From positions 116,379-180,378 of the forward strand of contig DATMBG010000033.1 of assembly GCA_035559535.1 (NCBI GenBank): a DNA stretch of 64,000 bases, in the 5' to 3' direction. This document shows positions 1-8,000 of the stretch, in pieces; within the stretch, counting starts at the first letter, position 1; each line of letters starts with the position of its first letter. A model generated the notes under the pieces. That model saw only the letters and a list, made by a program, of their open reading frames with translations. It was not told the DNA's origin and did no database searches. The DNA comes from Candidatus Limnocylindrales bacterium (lineage in GTDB: Bacteria; Moduliflexota; Moduliflexia; Moduliflexales; JAUQPW01). Made by a program: the position numbers and the translations under genes.

Positions 1-889
1 ATTCTCCAGGGCAAAGGGAGACGTCAGTAGAGGTTCCACCCATATCAAAGGTGATAATATGGGAATACCCGGCCAGATCGGCCATATATTTTGCACCTAC
101 CACCCCTCCGGCCGGTCCAGAAAACACGGTGTGCACCGAGATTTCTTTGGCCATTTGAGAGGAAATGGTTCCGCCGTTGGATTGCATAATTTTAAATTCC
201 CGGCAGGGAATTTTTGTTTCTAAACCGGATAAGTAACGATGCATCAGAGGAGAAACATAGGCATTAACCGTAGTGGTACTCATCCGCTCATACTCTCGGA
301 ACTCTGGAAGAATTTGATGAGAGGCCGAGACAAAAAACCCCTCCTGTCTTAACGCCTCTAGAATGCTTTGTTCATGGGCAGGATAGAGGAACGAAAAAAG
401 CAAACATACCGAAACCGATTCGATCTGGTTGGCCTTCAATTGCCGAATAATTTCAGGAAGTTCCTGAAGATTGAGGGGCGAAATGACCTCTCCTTCGCTA
501 TTGACCCGTTCGGAAATCCCAAATCGTAGAGAAGCAGGCACTAAAGGCTTGGGTCTTTCCACAAAAATATCATAGATTCGTGGACGATTTTGTCTCCCGA
601 TCTCCAGAATGTCTTCAAATCCTCGGGTTGTAATGAGGGCCGTCCGGGCTCCTTTTTTTTCCAGAAGCGCATTGGTCGCAACGGTGGAGCCATGAATAAG
701 CACAGAATCCTGAAACAGGCCCTCCCTTTGTAAAGAGAGTTCCTCGATTTCTTCGATAGTCTTGAGCCCCGCCAATACGGCCTGTTCTGGATGGGCAGGT
801 GTTGAAAGAAGTTTAGCCGTGAAAATCTTCCCTTTTTCTACAAAAACAAAATCTGTAAAGGTCCCCCCAATATCAACACCGATTTTCAT
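1..889 (-). CDS. hyuA: Hydantoinase/oxoprolinase, HyuA-type subunit (partial, C-terminus beyond window)
   Basis: The reverse strand reads from an ATG at 889 into the left edge of the window without a stop, giving about 296 residues. The N-terminus MKIGVDIGGTFTDFV is the actin-fold phosphate-binding motif of the hydantoinase A / 5-oxoprolinase family. Further on are HGSTVATNALLEKKGA, FSGPAGG and FDMGGTSTDV, all in the order expected for the family. An AGGAAGA Shine-Dalgarno lies just upstream of the ATG. Family members hydrolyse cyclic amides such as hydantoins or 5-oxoproline with ATP, or carboxylate acetone, usually with a HyuB partner, which would lie outside the window. The substrate cannot be told from this fragment. 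Confidence 0.93.
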   Translation of the reverse strand, partial: MKIGVDIGGTFTDFVFVEKGKIFTAKLLSTPAHPEQAVLAGLKTIEEIEELSLQREGLFQDSVLIHGSTVATNALLEKKGARTALITTRGFEDILEIGRQNRPRIYDIFVERPKPLVPASLRFGISERVNSEGEVISPLNLQELPEIIRQLKANQIESVSVCLLFSFLYPAHEQSILEALRQEGFFVSASHQILPEFREYERMSTTTVNAYVSPLMHRYLSGLETKIPCREFKIMQSNGGTISSQMAKEISVHTVFSGPAGGVVGAKYMADLAGYSHIITFDMGGTSTDVSLCPGE

Positions 890-1022
890 TCTTCCTATTG
901 GCCAAAGCCCTTTGTCCGTTGCAGGATGATGGGTCACGGTTTTTCATTCTACCTGGAGCTGTTTCTAACTTACCCATCCTCCTGTGCCGGTTAGGGAGTG
1001 ATAACGGACAATGGGCGGCAGA

Positions 1023-1733
1023 TTATGTTAATAGCGAATAAAGCTCCCGAAGATCTTTAATACGTGGACAGGAATGATTACTGGTACCCAGGCGATCAAT
1101 GAGAACGGCCCTTATACCTACGCTTTGAGCTCCAAGAATATCATGATGGTAAGAATCTCCTATATGAATAGCCTCTTCTGGAGAAACCTCTAATAAAGAG
1201 AGTGCCTTTTGAAAAATGAAGGGGCTGGGTTTTTCCCAGCCGACAACTGCCGATACCAGGGTGATATCCAGATGAGGCTCCAGTTCCAGGGCTGTACACA
1301 GGTCCAACAGCGCAGAGCTCCAGTTAGAGACAATACCCAGTTTATACCCTTCTGATTTTAATCGCTGTAAAACTTCCATAACCTCCGGAAAAAGCCGCCA
1401 GATGGCAGGGTTTCTAAAGGTCTCCAGCAGTTTTTCCGTAATCTCATCCAAGCACCGGTCGAATCCTACCTGCTGAAAAGTGGATTTGATCAGCAAGGCC
1501 CATCGCCGCCGGTCTTCTTCGTCTGAGTGTCGATACTCTGAATTCGCCTGAAGAAATGCTGCATCGAATTCCTTATAAACTTTTTTAGCCGCTTCTCGAA
1601 CGTCTTCTATAGAGGCCGAACAACCATATTCCTTAGCCACGATATGATAAATTTCGGCTACCGACGGAGAGGTATACAGAAGTGTATTTCCGGCATCGAA
1701 AAGTACTGCCTTATAAGACTTCATACCCTTCAA
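1023..1733 (-). CDS. HAD-superfamily hydrolase, subfamily IA (HDHD3/DREG-2-like)
   Basis: A 236-residue Rossmannoid phosphohydrolase. Motif I is LFDAGNTLL with the nucleophilic Asp; the usual second Asp of DxD is replaced by Gly, as in DREG-2/HDHD3-like members. Motif II is GIVSNWS, motif III the Lys in GWEKPSPFIFQKAL, and motif IV IHIGDSYHHDILGA. The cap lies between motifs I and II. The substrate is unknown; small phosphometabolites are typical. It sits 25 bp downstream of the M50 protease gene on the same strand, so the two are probably co-transcribed. The start is uncertain: a TTG at 1733 or an ATG at 1724 three codons later; neither has an ideally spaced Shine-Dalgarno. Confidence 0.9.
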   Translation of the reverse strand: MKGMKSYKAVLFDAGNTLLYTSPSVAEIYHIVAKEYGCSASIEDVREAAKKVYKEFDAAFLQANSEYRHSDEEDRRRWALLIKSTFQQVGFDRCLDEITEKLLETFRNPAIWRLFPEVMEVLQRLKSEGYKLGIVSNWSSALLDLCTALELEPHLDITLVSAVVGWEKPSPFIFQKALSLLEVSPEEAIHIGDSYHHDILGAQSVGIRAVLIDRLGTSNHSCPRIKDLRELYSLLT

Positions 1734-1758
1734 TCTTTACTCAAGATCCCGTAATCAT

Positions 1759-2736
1759 CTAGATAGTAATAGGAGAAGGAGTGAAAGTTAAGATAAAAAG
1801 AATTAAGGAGATCCATCCCAGGATTTTTCTCTTTCGATCTAAAGGTGTGTAGGGGTTAACAGGGGCCGGATGCCCGAGTCGAACCATCAAGAGGAGGATA
1901 AGAACCCATAAGAACCAGCCCGGCCAGCCTACAGTTTCTAAGAAGGAGAGCATGGGAGATTCCTCCACACCCCATATCTTCAAGATCATACCGTTTAATC
2001 CAAGAATTCCTAACAGGGTCAGGATCGGGATAATCACTTTAGGTAGTTTTTTATGCTTTTCTCTTCCGAACATGGCATAAATGATATGGCCACCGTCGAG
2101 TTGTCCTACGGGAATGAGATTGAGCGAAGTAACCAGAAGGCCGACCCATCCAGCAAGAGCCATAGGATGGAGGAAAATATCATAACCTTGGGGCAGATCC
2201 CCCAGGGCTAATTTACCTAGAAGAGAAAATAAGAGGGAAGAACCTAAGCTGATGAAACCGGAAGTATGAGCCGGAACTGGCTCAATTTTAGATAAATAGA
2301 GTCCGATCAGGGTAACCGGAATAGCCACCACTGCTCCGGCTAAGGGTCCGGCTACGCCTACATCGAAAAGAGCCCGTCGATCATAAAAGGGGGAACGGAT
2401 TTTAATTAAAGCCCCGAAAGTTCCTAAGAAAAAAAGGGGGGTTCCGTCTGGAAGATAGGGAGGTGCTGGAATAAAGTAAGGGAGCGTGGCCTTGATCCCA
2501 TGTTTTCTCGCCAGAAAATAATGACCGAATTCATGACTTAATAAAATAGCCAGCAGGGGAATCGAGTAAAAAAAACCATGGGCTGCTGTAGTGGTGAATA
2601 CGGTCAGAATAAATAAGAGCACGTTGATCCATGGCCTGGGCCCTTTTTGGGCAGCTTCCAGGGTAACAGGAAAAGGACTTTCTCGCGCCGATTCTAAAAA
2701 TCCATCTGAATTCAGGTCTAAGTCTCTTTCTCTCAT
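1759..2736 (-). CDS. Site-2 protease family membrane metalloprotease (peptidase M50)
   Basis: A 325-residue polytopic membrane protein. The zinc motif HEFGH lies in a transmembrane helix (SHEFGHYFLARKHG), and the third ligand region NLIPVGQLDGGH lies about 135 residues later, the S2P hallmark. Six or more hydrophobic segments are visible. No PDZ domain is present, and the length fits the compact plant EGY / cyanobacterial-type branch. Such enzymes cut transmembrane substrates within the membrane, often anti-sigma factors or small membrane proteins. The substrate is not evident, although an anti-sigma factor with one membrane segment is encoded in this window near 25 kb. The ATG at 2736 is preceded by AGGT. 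Confidence 0.92.
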   Translation of the reverse strand: MRERDLDLNSDGFLESARESPFPVTLEAAQKGPRPWINVLLFILTVFTTTAAHGFFYSIPLLAILLSHEFGHYFLARKHGIKATLPYFIPAPPYLPDGTPLFFLGTFGALIKIRSPFYDRRALFDVGVAGPLAGAVVAIPVTLIGLYLSKIEPVPAHTSGFISLGSSLLFSLLGKLALGDLPQGYDIFLHPMALAGWVGLLVTSLNLIPVGQLDGGHIIYAMFGREKHKKLPKVIIPILTLLGILGLNGMILKIWGVEESPMLSFLETVGWPGWFLWVLILLLMVRLGHPAPVNPYTPLDRKRKILGWISLILFILTFTPSPITI

Positions 2737-3452
2737 GAAATTTACCTATTTTTTTCTTTGTTGAGTTTGCGGGAAATTAAAAAAAAAATTAAAAGGTTAA
2801 GTGCTATCTCTGTTTATCAACAGGTACTTCACTTTGACCTCGAGTCACTCGAAGAATACAGGGGATAGGCTCCTGTCTACACAGATTTATCATACAATCT
2901 CGGGGAGTAGAATGCAAATTTTTTTGGTTGGAACAACTCTACGGACTGACAATAACAGAACATTTTCGCCTGTGTGCTTTGGTGAGTGAAGCAAGATAAT
3001 CCCTTTAAGCCATAAGATGGCTTTGTCTCCCCGGTTTTGCTCTGGGCTTCAACTCGCCTCACTCCTCGCAAGGATATCTCGGGGTTGCGGACCGACATGC
3101 GGGTACAGGCCAACCTCTTCTTCCCCTAAAAGAGGAGAGGAAGTGGGACTTAAAAGTCACATATGCGACCGGGATATCCCACTTCTCTGCCCCTTCCATT
3201 CCGGTTTTTCCTCTTTATTTCCCCCTCTTCCGGGTCAGAAGCCTCCTTGGAACTGGGACAAGAATATCTCATCCCGTATCTGGAAAAGGAAAAGAATTCC
3301 CTAAAAGAATCCCGGCTGTAAGAATGCAACTATTTAGTTCTCCATAACTTAACGAAAATACCCTTCATGTTGTGAAAAACTGGTATAAAAATTGCCTTTT
3401 TTAGTTCTTAGAAAAGATGAATTTTAATTTTTCAACGAGTCAGGAGGGGGTT
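2737..3452. other. Long intergenic region with one hairpin, no convincing gene
   Basis: About 700 bp lie between the divergent M50 gene and the small zinc-ribbon gene. Open frames here have no Shine-Dalgarno or recognisable product and overlap each other on both strands. An imperfect inverted repeat of about 12 bp (AGAGGAAGTGGGA and its complement) spans roughly 3137-3188. It should hold the promoters of both flanking genes, but no clear -35/-10 pair stood out. Confidence 0.4.
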
Positions 3453-3623
3453 ATGATACCAAAGACGTGTCAATACTGTGGTCATCCGATTGATTCCTAT
3501 TTAGACGACCTGGGTTGTTTAGAGTGTGGGGCTTCGTGCTGTCCGGCTTGTTCTTACAGTCCGGAGGATGTGGTTCATTGTGCGGAATGTGCCGAAGAAA
3601 TTTTTGAGGTCCAGAGTCTCTAG
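3453..3623 (+). CDS. Small cysteine-rich zinc-ribbon protein
   Basis: A 56-residue protein beginning MIPKTCQYCGH. The ATG at 3453 is chosen because AGGAGGGGG ends two bases before it, while the longer frame starting at 3417 has no such site. Four cysteine pairs (CQYC, CLEC, CCPAC, CAEC) could bind two zinc ions in a paired-ribbon or RING-like arrangement. No catalytic residues or membrane segment are seen. I do not recognise a named family, and the function is unknown. The 3' flank carries a GTCCGTTATCCG-type repeat also seen elsewhere in the window. Confidence 0.7.
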   Translation: MIPKTCQYCGHPIDSYLDDLGCLECGASCCPACSYSPEDVVHCAECAEEIFEVQSL

Positions 3624-3715
3624 GGGTTAGGTTAGGGGGTTGGGTGTAGTCCGTTATCCGTTGTTTCCTGCTTTGACTCCTCCTAACGGACAACAGGCAA
3701 CCAACAACCAATCTG

Positions 3716-4531
3716 TCATTCATCTTCTTCCATTTCCGCGGAAATCCTGGTCTGCCTGCGGGGGTTTCCCCTACAGATCCCACGTTTACTACTTTTGATA
3801 AACTCTATCATGTAACGAACCTCGGGGGATAATTCTTGAGCTTCCAACATCGAGAGGGCCTGGTGGATATTTAAACCGGATCTGAAGAGGGTTTTAAAAG
3901 CCCGCTGGATCTCCCTTCGTACAGAAAGAGCATATCCGGCCCGTCTCAATCCAACGACATTAATCGCCTTAACGCAATTCCTTCCCTGGGCAATGAGAAA
4001 AGGGGGGACATCCTTGGACAGAGCAGACCAGCCACTTATCATGGCAAGTTTTCCAATCCGGGTAAATTGATGGATAACCACCCCCCCGGAGATAAAGGCC
4101 TGGTCTTCAATCTGGACATAACCGGCTACCAGAGCATTGTTACATAAGATTACCTTGTTTCCAATGGTACAATTATGGGCAATATGAACCCCTCCCATGA
4201 AATAATTATCATGGCCGATATAGGTCATGGATCCTTTCTGAGTCCCCCGGTGAACGGTTACATTTTCCCGAAAAATATTCCGATGACCGATCTTTAGAAG
4301 ACTTTCCTGATCTTTAAATCCCAGATCTTGGGGCTCATGGCCAATAATAGCTCCCATATGAATCTGGCAATCTTCCCCAATCTCCGTTGCCCCCAGAATA
4401 TGGGCTCGTGCATAAATTTTTGTTCCTCTACCGATTTTAACATTTCCTTCAATAATGACGTAAGGGCCTATAAATACATCGGCTCCAATTTCAGCTTTAG
4501 GATCTATGATGGCTGTAGGATGAATAACCAT
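3716..4531 (-). CDS. lpxA: Acyl-[ACP]--UDP-N-acetylglucosamine O-acyltransferase
   Basis: This is the first enzyme of lipid A synthesis, which transfers a 3-hydroxyacyl chain from ACP to UDP-GlcNAc in the cytoplasm. The protein has the left-handed parallel beta-helix hexapeptide pattern from HPTAIIDPKAEIGADVFIGP onward. It has the catalytic-His region GGVHIAHNCTIGN, and the family signature NVVGLRRAGY before the helical C-terminal domain. The length of about 271 residues fits. The ATG at 4531 is preferred to a TTG two codons upstream. It is the last gene of the minus-strand run asmA-like / phosphatase / lpxA. The other lpx genes are not in the window. The last 20 residues are unusually Arg- and Glu-rich. 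Confidence 0.95.
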   Translation of the reverse strand: MVIHPTAIIDPKAEIGADVFIGPYVIIEGNVKIGRGTKIYARAHILGATEIGEDCQIHMGAIIGHEPQDLGFKDQESLLKIGHRNIFRENVTVHRGTQKGSMTYIGHDNYFMGGVHIAHNCTIGNKVILCNNALVAGYVQIEDQAFISGGVVIHQFTRIGKLAMISGWSALSKDVPPFLIAQGRNCVKAINVVGLRRAGYALSVRREIQRAFKTLFRSGLNIHQALSMLEAQELSPEVRYMIEFIKSSKRGICRGNPRRQTRISAEMEEDE

Positions 4532-4588
4532 ATTCAAAAATCAGAAGCGAAAGAAACCCTTTCCTTTTACCTTTCCAGCTTCCCTTTC

Positions 4589-5053
4589 TCAAGCATACTG
4601 ACGGGCCCAATTCAAAACCGAGGGAAGTTCTTCTTCAATCTCCCAAAGACATCTTCGATAATCCTCCAAAAGACCCCCATAGGGGTCCTGGACCCCTCCT
4701 TTTTTCAGGGTATTGTTGGAAAATTCGGTTAAAACAAAGGTCTTCTCAAGGGCTTCAGGAACTAATCGAACCACCTCCCATTTATGGTCTTCATTCATGG
4801 TTAAAATAAGACTGGCTTCCTGGATAATCTCCCTGGAAAGAGGTCGGGCTCTATGACCGGAGATGTCTACCCCTTTCTCCAGAGCTGCCTGAATAGCTTC
4901 CGGTGTACTGGTTGTATTGGGATAAGCCCAGGTTCCCGCAGAGATAACGCGAACGTTGGTGATACCCTCTTCAATTAACTTTTTCTTCAGAAGACCTTCT
5001 GCCATAGGACTTCGACAGATATTTCCGGTACAGACAAACAGGATCGTTTTCAT
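4589..5053 (-). CDS. Low-molecular-weight protein-tyrosine (or arginine) phosphatase
   Basis: A 154-residue enzyme with the N-terminal P-loop VCTGNICRSPMAEG (CX5R with the following Ser). The general-acid loop is DPYGGLLEDYRR, giving the full LMW-PTP signature. The Thr in CTGNICRS resembles YwlE-type arginine phosphatases more than classical tyrosine phosphatases such as Wzb, so specificity is open. It starts 2 bp after the stop of the large AsmA-like gene, so translation is probably coupled. Its position beside envelope and lipid A genes would fit control of a surface-polymer pathway, but no tyrosine kinase gene is nearby. Confidence 0.92.
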   Translation of the reverse strand: MKTILFVCTGNICRSPMAEGLLKKKLIEEGITNVRVISAGTWAYPNTTSTPEAIQAALEKGVDISGHRARPLSREIIQEASLILTMNEDHKWEVVRLVPEALEKTFVLTEFSNNTLKKGGVQDPYGGLLEDYRRCLWEIEEELPSVLNWARQYA

Positions 5054-5055
5054 AT

Positions 5056-8000
5056 TTATCTTCTCTTTTTGAAAATTTGATCCAATATACCTTTAGAAAT
5101 ATCTTCCAGTACCTCCTCAGGTTTTTTCTGAGCAGGCAGTTTCTCCTGGGATTCCAAAGGAGGTTGTGGTTCCGGAGAAGGCTGCTGCTCTGAGGAGGTC
5201 TGCGACGCTACATCCTGTTCCGTGTTTTTTTCTTTCTTTTTAAAAATTTTATCCAATCCCAATTGGATTCCTTTCTGAAGGGCTATATTTGCTGCAAATT
5301 TAACTACACTGTTTTGAATACCGGCCAGATTAAATTCCGGCTCAAAAAGTGTTCCTTCAATAGGAATAGGGAAAGGAATCGTTACTTTTCCATCACGTTC
5401 CGGAAAATATTTAACTAATTCTGGATAGTATTTAAAATCCTTGAAAAAACTGATCCGGCCCGTCAAATCCAGGGCCGTATTATTCAAACCCAGATTTCCT
5501 GTAATCTCTAAATCCATGTTAAGATTTTGGGTGGGATCTCTTACCTGGATCATCAGATCCCCGGTACCGGCCTGTCCATCCCGAATGTTAAAGTGACCTT
5601 TAAACAGGGAAAATTCTGTATCCGGAGGAGCTTTCTTAAATTGCTCACTCAAGGCCAGGAATTCCTTAGCCTTTCCAATCTGACCTATCCACTCAAAGAG
5701 TGGAGCCAGCTCGTGAAAGATACTAAAAGCCGTGAATTTTCCATTTCGTATCTCCAGATCGCCACTTCCTGTAAGGGTTCTACTCAGTACCTGGGTGTCG
5801 AATCCTTTTCCCTGCAACTTCATGTTAACAAAAAGCAATCCGTAGATGACGTGTTTCAAGGAGGTTTTTTCGGCAAAAAGTTTACGGGCATTAACTTGGG
5901 TCAGCCGGGTAGTAACTTCGTAAACCGCTGGGGTAGTGTTTAAATCTATTACCGCAGCTCCCTGATGGGTTCCGTCATAAAAATTGAAGACCAGGTTATT
6001 CAAGCGAATGACTTGGTCGGTCATCTGAGCCTGGGTAGTCAGTCGGGAGAAATCGAATTCTTTGGCTGTCCCCTGGTCTACAGTAATCGTTCCTTGGGCC
6101 TGTATTTTCCTGAGTAAGTCTTCCAGGGACCCGGACCCTGGAATTTTCTGCACAGGCTGAGGAGTTCGGGACCCGGTGGGTTTTTCTTCCTTCATCTTAG
6201 GAAGGGGAGTTTCTTCTCCAGGGGCAGGTTTACGGGACCTGGAGGGTTTAGAGTCTTGGACAAGCTGAATCGGTTCCGGGGCCTGGTCTGCAAATGGGGT
6301 AGCAGCAACAAAAAAAATGGGTAATTCACCCCTTTCAGAGTCTCTATACTCCCAGGTTTCCGGATTCTTCTTCCAGGAGGCTTTCTTTTCCAGATCTTTT
6401 CCTTCCATCCATTCATCCAGATTCAGTTTAGAAGCATGGAGATCAAATTGAACCTTAGGAGCGTTCAGATCCCTGATATTTAGATTACCTGTAAAAACAG
6501 AGCTTCCCAACTGGCCTGTTAAATCTTTTACGGTTATTTCTCTTCCTGCTAAGACGGCAGAAGCCGAAAGATTTTCGATGGATTTGGGTAAATTGGGAAG
6601 GGCCAGCCGGACCTTTTTAAAATTAATGGTCCCGTTAATTCCCCGACCTTCTGCAATATCTTCCCATTTCCCCTTCAGGCTCACGTCCAGGTCGATTTTT
6701 CCCTGATCATCGGGAGTCTCAGACTGGAGAATCCAGGGGTTAAAAGCAAAGGCATTGGATCGCAGGTGAAGATCCCATAACGACGAAGCATAAGACTTCA
6801 CTCCAGTTGGGTTAAAACCGGTTATAAAGCCTTTTATATCCAGAATCAAATCATTAATGTTGAGCCTAAGGGCTTCTATTTCAAATCGTTCCTTTTTGGC
6901 GATGACATCAAACTCCAATCGCCCGGGAATGCCGCTGGCTTTTTTAAACAGGATCCCATAGCTGGCTTCTCCTTTGTCTAAATTGACGGAACCTGTTAGA
7001 CGAAGATTAGAGGGAGGACCTGCGGTTTTAACCTGGAGTCTGGTCGGACCTGTTAAATCAAGACCTTTAGGTAAAGAGGATTTGACCCGGGGTAATTTCT
7101 GCAAAAGTTTTTGTATATCGAACTCATCGGTTACAATATCTAAATTAAGCTGAGGTTCGCGTTGGGGTGAAGCTCCGTTATAGGTTCTTGCTATGATTCC
7201 TTTAACCCTCAACTGGAGATCCTCCAACAGAAGGGTCAAGTTTTTAAGGGTCACATCTCCTTTACTCAGGCCGGCTTCTAAAGCCAGATCTGATTTAACC
7301 CCTTCCGGTTTTACAAAAAAATCCTTATAACGGATCTGGTTTTTTGTTAAATCTACGCCGCTTTTTATTTCCAGGGCCTGGGGAGACCCCTCCACATGCA
7401 CCTGGAGCTGGCCGGGGCCTGTTAAAATTAGATCGGCCAGGGACACGGTGGGAAGCAACTTATTTTGAAATTCCACCAGGTCAAAGGGGTTTGTACTGAG
7501 GTCCAGGTTAAGTTTTGGATTTTGGAGATTTTCAATGGAACCATCTATACGTAGGGCTAAGTTCCCCAAATGAAGGGAAGAGTTGGAAAGGTTCAGTGAA
7601 GAAAGCCCAGTACGGTCATCCTTTTTGATCTCTACATTAAAATCCAGATTACCCGGGACTCCCACCTGTTTTTGGAAAACCTGACCATACTGAAGATAGC
7701 CTTTATCCAGATTGATATTTCCGACCAGGGTCAAATTTTCCGGTTTCCCTTTAGGTTTTATACTAAAGCTGGTCTTACCCGACAAAATGACTTCCTCAGG
7801 CAAGAAGCCAGAAGCTACGGGAATGGCTTTTAAAAGGGTAGCAACCTCAAAGGTATTACTATCGATTTGTAAATTTAAGTCCGGGTTCCCAGGACTTCCG
7901 ATAGTTCCGGTAGCTTTCAAAACCATGTCTTCCAGGGAGAAGGTGATATTGTCGATATTGAATTGGCCTGCGTCTAATCCTGCTTCAACCTTCAGATCTG

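Noticed and set aside
3017-3304. 95-codon open frame in the 2.7-3.4 kb gap
   Set aside because: No ribosome site, no family resemblance, overlapped by opposite-strand frames; composition looks non-coding.
6192-6416. Plus- and minus-strand frames inside the AsmA-like gene (also 7712-8038, 8456-8743, 5527-5943)
   Set aside because: Shadows of the long coding frame, with no ribosome sites or recognisable products.
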